A stretch of DNA of 64,000 nt from Mercenaria mercenaria (Eukaryota > Mollusca > Bivalvia > Venerida > Veneridae): positions 66,109,501-66,173,500 of the forward strand of contig NC_069362.1 in NCBI RefSeq assembly GCF_021730395.1, given 5' to 3'. How positions within the stretch are numbered: position 1 is the stretch's first letter; every line of letters starts with the position of its first letter. The notes below the pieces were generated by a model that saw only the letters and a list, made by a program, of their open reading frames with translations, was not told where the DNA came from and ran no database searches. Shown in pieces: positions 36,011 through 47,757 of the stretch. Made by a program: the position numbers and the translations under genes.

Positions 36011-36169
36011 AGGGATTCTACTGCGGAACGGCATGGCCTACACTTGTTAAAATCATAAAGCAAGTCGAACATATGGCTATTTATTGGTCACTTTTGTTTG
36101 TGATGTCATCAGGAGAAATTACAATTTCAGTTACCTCCAATAGAGCATATCTATCATATAATAACAAAA

Positions 36170-37030
36170 GTGGAAAACCACAGGCCGCCCAACACGACAT
36201 AAACGAAAATGTTGCAGGATCGGTTTTATTGAGCCTATTCATAGACGGTAGTGGAAATGGAAGCTACCGTTGACGCCTTCTAACTCCTGGTTGAGCAGAA
36301 CTCACAATGTATTCATGCTTTCAGTACCAGAATATAATTTAGAGACCCAAGCAGATGTATTCATACGGCTGTGCACATGGAATCTTGAATGATACACAAA
36401 ATGCAATTCCATGAAATCGCTGTTTGATCCCCAGTAAAATAATGGCTTTGCCCTAAACGAGAAAATAATGGACAGGACTAAACAAACTGGAATTTGGAGG
36501 AAGGAGAATCTGAGGTCATGGAGCCTGCATATCAAAGAAGCTGTCAAAGGACAAATTTAAAAAGTAAGCATCATAATCCAAGGAATGATTAAACAATACC
36601 AAAAGCTATTAAAGAACCATCCAAGCCGAAATGTTCAAGCTGAAAAATTAAACAGTATACTAACGCAATATAAATATCTTGATGAACGATCTGAAGAGAT
36701 CGAAATACAACAGCACTGACTGATGGTATAGGGAGACCTTCTACGGCTGCCACACGACACAAACAACGCTGCTGTGAAAACAAAATAGAAAAAGTGGAAA
36801 ACCACAGGTCGCCCAACAAGATATAAACGAAAATGTTACTCATCGATGGTAGTGGAAATGTAAGCTTCCGTCCACGCTCCGTAGCCTCGGGTTGAGCAGA
36901 ACTCAACAATTATAAACACATAGTACCAAAATATAACTGAGAGACAACCGCAGATGTATTCATACGACGGTGCACATGGAATCTTCAATGATACACAGAG
37001 TGCAATTCCATGAAAAGCGGCGTATATGTT
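36170..37030 (+). repeat. Upstream repeat R, two copies with spacer (block 1)
   Basis: A roughly 230-bp sequence (boxes AACGAAAATGTTGCAGGATC, TGAGCAGAACTCA, CGGTGCACATGGAATCTT, GTGCAATTCCATGAAA) occurs at about 36,170-36,420 and 36,790-37,030, separated by about 370 bp. The same R-spacer-R arrangement is found at 61,250-62,080 upstream of gene 5, and a single R at 45,140-45,360 upstream of gene 4. Non-coding. It may hold promoter sequence, but that is inference from position only. Confidence 0.75.
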
Positions 37031-37323
37031 TCACTAATATGAAAATAATCTTATAATTATTCAAATATGCCTTAATATAGTATATACTTTCTTTAATGTG
37101 CTATAGTAGTATCTTGGTATGTACTCCAGACCTTAGGTTTTGTCTTTTGTCTTCATGTTTACGCATTGTTCTAAAATAATGTCTGACTATTCTACTTTAA
37201 TGGCAACTTCATTTGCTGTTACGTTCGAACATGTACATGCACAGTTTAACATGTAGATTTGATAAGCGGTGGTGAAGTAGGGTAAATAATCGAGGTAATT
37301 TAGTCGACCTACATTGTTTCAAC

Positions 37324-39436
37324 ATGGAGATATATAAATTTATTTTCAGATTTAACTTAATTTATCTGTTGGTTCATATTTCTAGTGAATTCCCCCTAGG
37401 ACATAAGGAATACCAGAATTTTACAAAGTTTCCAAGAGATGTTAAGACCACAACTGAAAATGCTGGTTCGATTTGTTGCACGCACGGGCAATGGGAAGCG
37501 AACGCTTACTTAAATGTGGGAGCTACGATATCAATGTATAACGAAACAGTGTATCTCTTCTATAACGGAACAGGAAATGTTGCTTTTGATGAAGTAAACC
37601 AACGGGCATATGTCAATTACCAGCTGACGACATTTTCTCCAATTATACCTACACATTACCGTTTGAAAACGACAAAGATTTTCGACTTTGCAAAGGTCTG
37701 TATGGACGGCTGTGTTCTTTAAATGCTGACTTTCCTGTTTCAATAAGCCTGTTGTCCTTGCTTGTACATTATGATAATTTTCATGGACTTGCTCAACGCC
37801 ATATCAATTATTTTCATTATTCTGTTTTATATAAAGGATCTTATTACAGTGTCTTTTCAAATTGAAATTATAAAACGAGTTCAATATAGTAATAGATTGC
37901 TAGGGTCTGATGAGTATATATATTTTCTGATTCGGGGAATAATGTACGAAATTGACGAACAAGGTAAATGTGCAAAAGAAAACAGCGAACAAACACTAGA
38001 GATAGTTTGTGTTCCTCGTAAGTGATTTGTCAGTTATTATTGTAAGATAATTCATAAATCCGTAACTATGTTATATTTGTTCGCACGTTTCCTTTTGTCT
38101 ATCTACGTTGATCTCATAGAAATACATATGTATGTATCTGAACATTCATTGCCCATTGACTGTAAATGTGATGTTTTCAACTTCGGGACAATCAGCCTGA
38201 ACCCGACAGGAAAGCAAATGTCAGATATACATGTACTTCAAAGCACAAATATCGTCTCCATATGTCACACCCTTCTTTCCTTTATCTGATAGCTTGAACA
38301 TGTTTATGTATTCGATACATTCATGTGATAGGTATTTCAACAACAACACGTATCAAAGTTTTTATGTATAGTTTTTCTTTTATCTCATCAACGTTTCGGC
38401 TCACGCCTTCATCAGGATAATTCACATACAAATATAAACAACGGACGTGACATAAAACTGATAACGTCTTTATACATTCACGTGGAAATTTCCTCTCTTC
38501 TTTTACCTGCTTGGAAATTGATTTCTTTAGGGTAACTTGCCTTTATGAGTAAAATTCTGTGCAATACTTTTATATAGATACACAAATGAAAAACCTGTTT
38601 AGAGACCTTCAATATATATGTAGCAATGTCTGACATAAATATAATGTGCTTGTTTACATATCATTTAAATCTCTCTTCAACTCATGAACACGATTTTTGT
38701 TTCGTGATAATATTGCATCTAGGGTTTTCCTCGTGAAGGATATTCCAATAAAGAAATGGGGTTTTTCACCGATCTTCTTGTTTCCCTGGCCGAGACGACT
38801 AATGTTTTGATACATAAAGCAATTATTAAATGGTTATTAGACGCTTCTATTTTGTAGAAAGTGCAAACCAGCTGTCTCAATGTGTGTTTGGAGGAGAAAC
38901 CGTTTCAACGTACCAGTTTTCAAAGAGAGATATACTTGAAGAAATAACCACAGTAACAGTACTTCAAAATGGTATACTATGATGTTGTTTTACTTAAGGA
39001 AATGATGATTTGTAAACATTAATTATTTCTATTGTGCAAAATGCTCCTGGAATATGAAGCACAATTGCGTAAGGCCAGTATCGTAGCAACTTAAAATCAG
39101 GGATGTATATGCTGCCTTAATGACTTTGTCTGTTCATGAACATGAACATTCTTCTAACGATTTCATTATTCTCCATGATACAAAAATTAAGCATTTGCCT
39201 TAGCAAACCTGTATAAGTAAACATTATGTTAAAATGTGCCAAAATATCTGCTCATTTAGTTCATATCCTCCTTCAACCTTTCAGGGAGCTACTGTGCGAC
39301 CGTTTCCTTGTCCTACGCCTTTTTCACCGACCCTGATACACTAGGAGGAACAGTATACGATGTCGATGTTGTCGATTTCTCCCATGGAATCAAAGACCCG
39401 TCAATTTTTGTGCCACTAAAATCTTGCGATACTTAG
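37324..39436 (+). CDS. Ependymin-related secreted protein, gene 3, with a lost splice acceptor
   Basis: Paralogue of genes 4 and 5. Exons by homology: 37,324-37,695 (124 codons), 37,936-38,017, 38,858-38,971, 39,285-39,436; 239 aa if all are joined. Signal peptide FIFRFNLIYLLVHISS. Landmarks: CCTHGQWEANAYLNVGA, FYNGTGNVAFDEVNQRAY, MYEIDEQGKC, IVCVP, VSTYQF, SYCATVSLSYAFF and IKDPSIFVPLKSC. The acceptor before exon 2 reads TTCGG where genes 4 and 5 have TTCAG (37,934), so normal splicing should fail. An upstream GAG at 37,912-37,914 would give an in-frame alternative that adds YIYFLIR. Intron 2 holds a 147-bp insert (38,328-38,474). AATAAA at 39,471-39,476. Coding frame otherwise intact: either alternatively spliced or a young pseudogene. 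Confidence 0.8.
38328..38474 (-). mobile_element. Short retroelement-like insert with hammerhead-like motif in gene 3 intron 2
   Basis: Absent from the matching introns of genes 4 and 5. Flanked by a near-perfect 10-bp duplication (CATTCATGTG at 38,318-38,327 and CATTCACGTG at 38,475-38,484), as left by target-primed integration. On the minus strand it contains CTGATGAAGGCGTGAGCCGA followed by AAC, close to the conserved strands of a hammerhead ribozyme core but with one extra A before stem II. Such motifs are known from Penelope-like elements. No coding sequence. Assignment tentative. Confidence 0.45.
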
Positions 39437-40274
39437 ATATATTGTACATCTTGTTATATAGCTGGGTGAAAATAAAACTGATCCATCCCTATGCTGCGCC
39501 GAATATCTGTTTTACAGATCGACTTTGGTTGCAAGAATGCAGTAACTTATTTATCTTGAAACTGCTGCACATTACGTATAGTTGATGATAAATCTAAAAC
39601 AAAAGTAAAATAAAACATTAAATTTGCTAACAAATAAATGCTTAGCTGGGCAAGTATCGGGTGGAGTATGTGTCTTTAATTGATTGTGCATAGCAACAAA
39701 ACATTCGTCTTAGTGGTGAACAACAGCAGAAAGTAACCATTGGTGACGTAAAAACATAAAAATGTGTTATATGAATAACAGAGTTTTTATAAGATTGACC
39801 TCTAATTGTGACCTTCGCCTGGTGGTAGGGAACCCATGATATATGGTATACATAATCGTAAAAAATAACTTGTCCCGATGGACTCGAGTATGAAAAATCG
39901 TTAGATACCAAACATTTTATGATGCTTATTCCGAACTAATTTGCATACGAGCTACAGTTCAAAGAACATAATTTTCTTTATTATATACCTATATGAATTC
40001 TGTAAAAATATCGGCTTGTATTTCAAAATTAAATATGAACAGGCAGAAAAAAAAAATCCGTATTGTACCTTCCGTATTGTATGCTGCCGGACTACTTTCA
40101 TTAATATATATGACTGACACAGATCTATAAATAGCGCACATAAAAACTTCACTTAATTCCATTTTAATATCGATAAACATTAAAGATTTCGTTCGATAAC
40201 AAAACAACAACAAAAAAGGTAGAGAGATCGAGATACTGTTATAATAACCCTTTTATATAGATTTGGTTCTTTCA
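39437..40274 (+). repeat. 3' flank of gene 3, duplicated after gene 4
   Basis: Sequence downstream of gene 3 that recurs at about 47,758-48,290 after gene 4 (shared: GATCGAC..TTGGTTG, AACAACAGCA..AAGTAACCATTGGT, GTTCTTTCAAG..GGCA). It marks the right end of the duplicated block. No gene seen. Confidence 0.65.
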
Positions 40275-43200
40275 AGCCGGCAGTGTTTTTCATATATTTG
40301 CTACACACAATGCTTCCAGGGAGTCTGCCATTTGTAGTTGTGGTTGTATTTGCTATGTTCAATGCTTCCAGGGAGTCTGCTATTTGTAGTTGTGGTTGTA
40401 TTTTCTATATTCAATGCTTCCAGGGAATCTTCTATTTGTATCTATGGTTGTACTTGCTATATGCAATGTTTCCAGGGAGTCTGCTTTTTGTGGCTGTGGT
40501 TGTATTTGCTTTATTCAATGCTTTCAGGGAGTCTGCTATTTGTAGCTGTGGTTGTACTTGCTATATTCAATGTTTCCAGGGAATCTTCTATTTGTATCTA
40601 TGGTTGTACCTGCTATATTCAATGCTTCCAGGGAGTCTGCTATTTGTAGTTGTGGTTGTATTTTCTATATTCAATGCTTCCAGGGAATCTTCTATTTGTA
40701 TCTATGGTTGTACTTGCTATATTCAATGTTTCCAGGGAGTCTGCTATTTGTAGTTGTGGTTGTATTTTGTATATTCAATGCTTCCAGGGAATCTTCTATT
40801 TGTATCTTTGGTTGTACTTGCTATGCAATGTTTCAGGGAGTCTTCTATTTGTGGCTGTGGTTGTATTTGCTTTATTCAATGTTTCCAATGAGTCTGCTGT
40901 TTGTGGCTGTGGTTGTATTTGCGTTATTCAATGCTTCCAGGGAGTCTGCTATTTGTAGTTGTGGTTGTATTTTCTATATTCAATGCTTCCAGGGAATCTT
41001 CTATTTGTATCTATGGTTGTACTTGCTATATTCAATGTTTCCAGGGAGTCTGCTATTTGTGGCTGTGGTTGTATTTGCTATATTCAATGCTTCCAGGGAA
41101 TCTTCTATTTGTATCTTTGGTTGTACTTGCTATATGCAATGTTTCCAGGGAGTCTTCTATTTGTGGCTGTGGTTGTATTTGCTTTATTCAATGTTTCCAA
41201 TGAGTCTGCTGTTTGTGGCTGTGGTTGTATTTGCGTTATTCAATGCTTTCAGAGAGTCTGCTATTTGTAGCTGTGGTTGTACTTGCTATATTCAATGCTT
41301 CCAGGGAATCTTCTATTTGTATCTATGGTTGTACTTGCTATATTAAATGCTTCCAGGGAGTCTGCTATTTGTAGCTGTGGTTGTATTTGCTATATTCAAT
41401 GTTTCCAGTGAATCTGCTATTTGTGGCTGTGCTATGGTTGTATTTGCTATATTCAATGTTTCCAGGGAGTCTGCTATTTGTGGCTGTGGTTGTATTTGCT
41501 TTATTCAATGTTTCCAGGGAGTCTGCTATTTGTGACTGTGGTTGTATTTGCTATATTCAATGCTTTCAGGGAGTCTGCTATTTGTAGCTGTGGTTGCATT
41601 TGCTACATTCAATGTTTCCAGTGAGTCTGCTATTTGTAGCTGTGGTTGTATTTGCTATATTCAATGTTTCCAGGGAGTCTGCTATTTGTGGCTGTGGTTG
41701 TATTTGCTTTATTCAATGTTTCCAGGGAGTCTGCTATTTGTGACTGTGGTTGTATTTGCTTTATTCAATGCTTTCAGTGAGTCTGCTATTGGTAGTTGTG
41801 GTTGTATTTGCCTATATTCAATGCTTCCAGGGAGTCTGCTATCTGTATCTATGGTTGTACTTGCTATATTCAATGTTTCCAGGGAGTCTGCTATTTGTGG
41901 CTGTGGTTGTATTTGCTTTATTCAATGCTTTCAGGGATTCTGCTATTTGTAGCTGTGGATGTATTTGCCTTATTCAATGCTTCCAGAGAGTCTGCTATTT
42001 GTAGCTGTGGTTGTATTTGCTATATTCAATGCTTCCAGGGAGTCTGCTATTTGTGACTGTGGTTGTATTTGCTATATTCAATGCCTCCAGGGAGTCTGCT
42101 ATTTGTGACTGTGGTTGTATTTGCTTGATTCAATGCTTCCAGGGAGTCTGCTATTTGTCGCTGTGGTTGTATTTGCTATATGCAATGCCTCCAGGGAGTC
42201 TGCTATTTGTGACTGTGGTTGTATTTGCTTGATTCAATGCTTCCAGGGAGTCTGCTATTTGTCGCTGTGTTTGTATTTGCTATATGCAATGCCTCCAGGG
42301 AGTCTGCTATTTGTGACTGTGGTTATATTTGCTATATTCAATGTTTCCAGGGAGTCTGCTATTTGTGACTGTGGTTGTATTTGTAATATTCAATGCTTCC
42401 AGGGTGTCTGCTTTTTGTGACTGTGGTTGTATTTGCTATATTCAATGCTTCCAGTGAGTCTGCTATTTGTGACTGTGGTTGTATTTGCTATATTCAATGT
42501 TTCCAGGGAGTCTGCTATTTGTGACTGTGGTTGTATTTGCTTTATTCAATGCTTCCAGTGAGTCTGCTATATGTGGGAGTGGTTGTATGTGCTTTATTGA
42601 ATGCTTCCAGGGAGTCTGCTATTTGTGACTGTGGTTGTATTTGCTTTATTCAATGCTTCCAGTGAGTCTGCTATTTGTGGGAGTGGTTGTATTTGCTTTA
42701 TTCAATGCTTCCAGTGAGTCTGCTATTTGTGGCTGTGGTTGTATTTGCTATATTCAATGCCTCCAGGGAGTCTGCTATTTGTGGCTGTGGTTGCATTTGC
42801 TATATTCAATGCTTCCATAGAGTGTGTTATTTGTGCCTGTGGTTGTATTTGCTGTATTCAATACTTCCATGCAATCTGCTACCGGGAATTTGTAGTTATT
42901 GTTGCACTTGCTATATTCACTGCTTCCAGGGAGTCTGCTATTTTTTGCCGTGGGTGTATTTGCTGTATTCAATGCTTCCAACGGGACTGCTATTTGTGGC
43001 TGTGGTTGTATAATCTATATTCAATGCTTCCAGGCAATCTGCTATCTGTGGCCGTGGTTGTATGTGCTATATTCAATGCTTCCAGGCAATCTACTATTTG
43101 TGGCTGTGGTTGTATTTGCTGTATTCAATGCTTCCATGCAATCTGCTATTTGTGGCTGTGGTTGTATTATCTATATTCAATGCTTCCAGGCAATCTGCTA

Positions 43201-43849
43201 TTTGTGGTTGTGGTTGTATTTGGTATATTCAATGCTTCCAGGCAATCTGCTATTTGTGGCTGTGGTTGTATGTGCTATATTCAGTGCTTCCAGGCAATCT
43301 ACTATTTGTGGCTGTGGTTGTATTTGGTATAGTCAATGCTTCCAGGCAATCTGCTATTTGTGGCTGTGGTTGTATGTGCTATATTCAGTGCTTCCAGGCA
43401 ATCTACTATTTGTGGCTGTGGTTGTATTTGGTATAGTCAATGCTTCCAGGCAATCTTATTTGTGGCTGTGGTTGTATTTGCTATATCTGCTGATATTTGT
43501 AGCTGTGGGTCTATTTGCTATATTCAATACTTCCAGAGAGACTGATTTGTGGCTGTGATTGTATTTGCTGGATTCAATTCGTCTTCAAGACAGACTACTA
43601 TTTGTAGCTGTGGGAGTATTTGCTATATTAAATGCTTCAAGCGGGTCTGCTATTTGTGGTTGTGGTTGTATTTGCTGGATTTATTGCTTCAAGGTAGACT
43701 GCTATTTGTACCTGTGGATGTTTTTGCTATATTAAATGCTTCCAGCGGGTCTGCAATTTGTGGCTGTGATTGTATTTGCTGGATTCAATGCTTTAAAGCA
43801 GACTGCTATTTGTAGCTGTGGGAGTATTTGCTATATTAAATGCTTCAAG
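40275..43849 (+). repeat. 52-bp minisatellite, main array (about 68 units)
   Basis: About 3.6 kb of 52-bp units: GGGAGTCTGCTATTTGTGGC, TGTGGTTGTATTTGCTATAT, TCAATGCTTCCA. Sub-blocks alternate: GGGAATCTTCTATTTGTATC units dominate at 40,400-41,330; GTGACTGTGG units at 41,500-42,660; GGCAATCTGC units at 43,020-43,460. Because 52 is not a multiple of 3 and the unit lacks stops on the plus strand, all three frames stay open for long stretches (up to about 260 codons). The peptides are hydrophobic and Cys-rich but resemble no protein; I treat the array as non-coding. It continues for one unit after a LINE insertion (44,955-45,010). Confidence 0.92.
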
Positions 43850-44954
43850 TGTGTCAAATGGTCTACCGATGCGTCTAGTGTGGTGTGCTTTGTGTTGTGT
43901 GTGCTTGTCACCTTTCACTTACAGCCTCCACCGCTGGATAGCCTTTACGCGGGTGAAAAGGAAGCAGAGTGTGTAAACCTTTTCTGCCAGTATATTAGCC
44001 TCTATGTAGACAAACCCCATGCAGTGCCTTCTCTTGGTGACACACGGATACTGAATACCTTGCGGCCTCAGGAAGTCATTCTCATGATGGCCTACAGCGC
44101 CTACTAGACCGCTTTTGGAATGCCTGCCGAGAGCATAAAGAAGACAGAAATCATGGCACAGGATGCTCCAATACCTCCTTCAATTTCAATAAACGGCTCG
44201 CAGTTGGCAAACGTAGACAACTTCAGATTCCTGGACTCACTCATCTCGGAAAACCTCTCCCTTGATGCAGAAATTAATGCCCGTGTCGGAAAGGCCACAG
44301 GTGTGATGTCAAAGCTCACCAAGAGAGTTTGGGAGAACAAAAACCTGGCTCTAAACACAAAGCTGAAAGTCTACCAGGCATGTATCCTAAGCACCCTTCT
44401 ATATGGTAGTGAAACCTGGACAACATATGCAAGACAGGAGAAAAGACTCAATACCTACCACACGAGATGTCTACGTCGGATCCTAGGCATCACTTGGAAA
44501 GATAAAGTTACCAACTGCGAAGTCCTCGAAGTCCCGGATGGACAAGGGCAGATTCCCTAAAGACCTTCTGTATGGACAACTCGTGGAAGGTACACGCCCA
44601 GTTGGCCGGCCATACCTCATGTACTCTGATGTATGCAAGAGAGACCTCAAGTCCGCTCATATAGACATTAAGTCATGGGAGGACATGGGAGCACAAGATC
44701 GCCCATCCTGGAAGCTCGACGTCAGTGCAGGTATCAAGAAAGCAGAGGGAGAGAGAAACGACAAGCAGAGACGGAGGAGGCTGGAGAGAAAGGTATCAAG
44801 TTCATGTACAGTGGCAAGCTCAGATTACATCTGTGACGACTGCAACAGGGACTGTCATTCCAGGATTGGTCTCTATAGTCATCGCAGACGCTGTTCCAGC
44901 TCGCAAGTTCTTCCTGGCGCAACCCATCTTCTTCTTAGACGGACGGAGGCCGAC
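43850..44954 (+). mobile_element. 5'-truncated non-LTR retrotransposon inserted in the 52-bp array
   Basis: Flanked by the 12-bp target duplication AAATGCTTCAAG (43,838-43,849 and 44,955-44,966). The coding part (44,120-44,930) is the C-terminal end of a LINE protein: VDNFRFLDSLISENLSLDAE, YQACILSTLLYGSETWTTYA, RCLRRILGITWKDKV, then after a frame change at about 44,540 GRFPKDLLYGQLVEGTRPVG and a terminal zinc-finger-like CDDCNRDCHSRIGLYSHRRRC pattern (about 44,835-44,895). The palm with the catalytic aspartates is missing. The 5' part (43,850-44,110) is unrecognised. Clade not resolved; the YGSETWTTY/RCLRRILGI style is very widespread in marine invertebrates. Confidence 0.85.
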
Positions 44955-45059
44955 AAATGCTTCAAGCGGGTCTGCTATTTGTGGCTGTTGTTGTATTAGC
45001 TGTATTCATTGCTAAGCTGAGATGTTCATGCTTCAAAATTAAACAATGTACTAACAGTA

Positions 45060-45360
45060 AATAATTGTTCTGCTGAACGATCTTAAGAGATCGAAATACA
45101 ACAGCTATGATTGAAGGTACAGGAAGACTTTTTACGGCCGCCAAAAGTGGCAAACCACAGGCCGCCCAACACAATTTGATTGAGGCTGTTCATGGACGGT
45201 ATTAGAAACGCAAGATACCGTCCCCGCCCTCTTGCCCCGGGTTGAGTAGAACTTAACATTTACACATGTTAATGTACCAGAATATAATTCAGAGAAAACC
45301 GCAAATGTATTCATACTGCGGTGCACATTGAATCTTGAGTGCAATTCCATGAAAAGCCTT
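45060..45360 (+). repeat. Upstream repeat R, single copy (block 2)
   Basis: Matches the right part of the R-spacer-R unit of blocks 1 and 3 (GATCGAAATACAACAGC, then CCACAGGCCGCCCAACAC and GTGCAATTCCATGAAAAGC). The first R and most of the spacer are missing, with the 52-bp array remnant joined directly to it. This points to an unequal exchange or deletion in this block. Confidence 0.7.
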
Positions 45361-45716
45361 GTTCTCGATGCGTCCGAGGGATCTACTTTCCAGATTTTAT
45401 TATACGTTTCACGAATATAAAAATGATCAGATTAAATTATTCAAATTTTATCAGTCTCCTTAATATAGTACCTATTTTCTTTAATGTGATGTAGTAGTAT
45501 TTCAGCATGTACTCCAGACCTTAGGTATCGTCTTTTTTTTTCTTTATGTTTACGCAGTGTTCTAAAATAATGTCTGACTGTTCCACTTTAATATCAACTC
45601 ATCATTTGCTGTAACGTTCGAACTTGTACACGGACGGTTACATATGTAACTGTGATAAGCGATGGTTAAGTAGGGTAAATAATCAAGGTCATTTAGTCGA
45701 CTTACACTGTATCAAC

Positions 45717-47757
45717 ATGGAGATATGTAAAGATATTTTCAGATTTTACTTAATTTATCTGTTGGTTCATAATTCTAGTGAATTCCTCCTAGGACATAAG
45801 GAATACCAGAATTTTACAAAGTCTCAAAGAAATGTTTTAACCACAACTGAAAATGCTGGTTCGATTTGTTGCACGCACGGGCAATGGGAAGCGAACGCTT
45901 ACTTAAATGTGGGAACTACGATGTCAATGAATAACGAAACAGTGTATTTCTTCTATAACGGATCAGGAAATGTTGCTTTTGATAAAGTAAACCAGCGGGC
46001 ATATGTCAATTACCAGCTGACTGCATTTTCTCCAATTATACCTACACATTACCGTTTTAAAACGACAAAGATTTTCGACTTTGTAAAGGTATGTATGGAC
46101 GGCTGTGTTCTTTGAATGCGAACTTTCCTGTATCAATAAGCATGTTTTCCTTGTTTGTACAATATGAAAATTTTCGTGGACTTGCTCAAAACCATATCAA
46201 TTCTTAGCGTCGTTGCGTTTTATATAAAGGGTCTTACTAGAGTGTATTTACAAATTGAAATTATAAAACGACTTTAATATAGTAATAGGTTGCGAGGGTC
46301 TGATGAGTATATATATTTTCTGATTCAGGGAATAATGTACGAAATTGACGAACAAGGTAAATGTGCAAAAGAAAACAGCGAACAAACACTACAGATAGTT
46401 TGTATTCCTCGTAAGTGATTTGTAAATTTATTGTCAAGATAATTCATGAATCCGTAACTAGTTAATATCTGATCAGACGTTTCCTTTTGTCTATCTATGT
46501 TGATCTCATTTAAATACATATGTATGTATTTAAAAACTAATTGCCCATTGACTGTAAATGTGATGTTTGTTTTCAACTTCGGGACAATCAGCTTGAATCC
46601 GACGGGAAAGCAAATGTCAGATATACATGTTCTTCCAAGCACAAATATCGTCCCCATATGCCACGTATCTGATGGCTGAACCATCTTTATGAATTCGATA
46701 CGTATCATTCATGTGGATTTTTTCTATCTTCTTTTACAAATATCGTCTCCATATGCCACGTCCTTCTTTCCTTTATCTGATAGCTGAAACACCTTCATGT
46801 GGAAATTTCCTCTCTTCTTTTACCTGCTTGGAAATTTATTTCTTTAGGTAACTTGCCATAGAAATAAAATACTGTGCAATAATTTGATATAGATACACCA
46901 ATGAAAAAAATATTAAGAGAATTTCAATATATATGTAGCGATGCCTGACATAAAGTCAATGTGTTTGTTTAAATATTATTTAAATCCGTCTTCAACTTAT
47001 AAACACGATTTTTGTTTCGTGAGAATATTGCGTCTAGTGTTTCCCTGGTGAAGGATATTCCAGTAAAGAAATGAGGTTTTCCACCGATTGTCTTGTTTCC
47101 CTGGTCGAGACGGCTAGATGTTTTGATACATAAAGCAATTATTTATAAATGGTTATTAGACGCTTCTATTTTGACAGAAAGTGCAAACCAGCTGTCTCAA
47201 GGTGTGTTTGGAGGTGAAAACGTTTCAACGTACCAGTTTTCAAAGAAAGATTTCCTAGAAGAAATAACCACAGTTACAGTACTTCAAAATGGTATACTAT
47301 TATGTTGTTTTTCTTAAGGAAATGATAATATGTAAGTATAAATGATTTGTATTGCGCAAAATGCTCCTGGAATATGAAGTACAATTGTGTAAGGACAGTA
47401 TCTTAGCAACGTAAAATCAAGTATGTATATGCTGCCTTAATGACTTTGTCTGTTCATGAACATTTACCTTCTTCTAACGATTTCATAATTCTCAAAGATA
47501 CTACAATGATATTTGCGTTAACAAGCTGTATAAGTAAACAAAATGTTGAAATGTGCAGATATATTTGCTCATTAATTACATTATCCTCCTGTTACCTTTC
47601 AGGAAGTTACTGTGAGACTGTTTCCTTGTCTTACGCCTTTTTCTCCGACGACCCTGATACACTAGGAGGGTCAGTATACGATCTGGATGTTGTCGATCTC
47701 TCCCATGGAATCAAAGACCCGTCCATTTTTGTGCCACCAAAATCTTGCGATACTTAG
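45717..47757 (+). CDS. Ependymin-related secreted protein, gene 4 (240 aa, four coding exons)
   Basis: Close paralogue of gene 3 and the intact member of the recent trio. Exons: 45,717-46,088, 46,329-46,410, 47,178-47,291, 47,603-47,757; canonical GT..AG throughout, phases 0,1,1, total 723 nt ending in TAG. The start at 45,717 (MEICKDIFRFYLIYLLVHNS) gives a signal-peptide-like N-terminus and matches genes 3 and 5; an upstream in-frame ATG at 45,624 would add a non-hydrophobic extension. Landmarks: CCTHGQWEANAYLNVGT, FYNGSGNVAFDKVNQRAY, MYEIDEQGKC, QLSQGVFGGENVSTYQF, SYCETVSLSYAFFSDD and IKDPSIFVPPKSCD. The AATAAA present after gene 3 is lost here; the next one is at 47,944. Likely functional; role unknown. 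Confidence 0.87.

Noticed and set aside
36007-36273. 88-codon frame upstream of gene 3 as an extra gene
   Set aside because: Most of it lies in repeat R, which has stops in the other copies.
40552-41346. 264-codon Cys-rich hydrophobic frame in the 52-bp array considered as a membrane protein gene
   Set aside because: All three frames are equally open and the peptide is only the unit translation; no start, splice or non-repeat exon.
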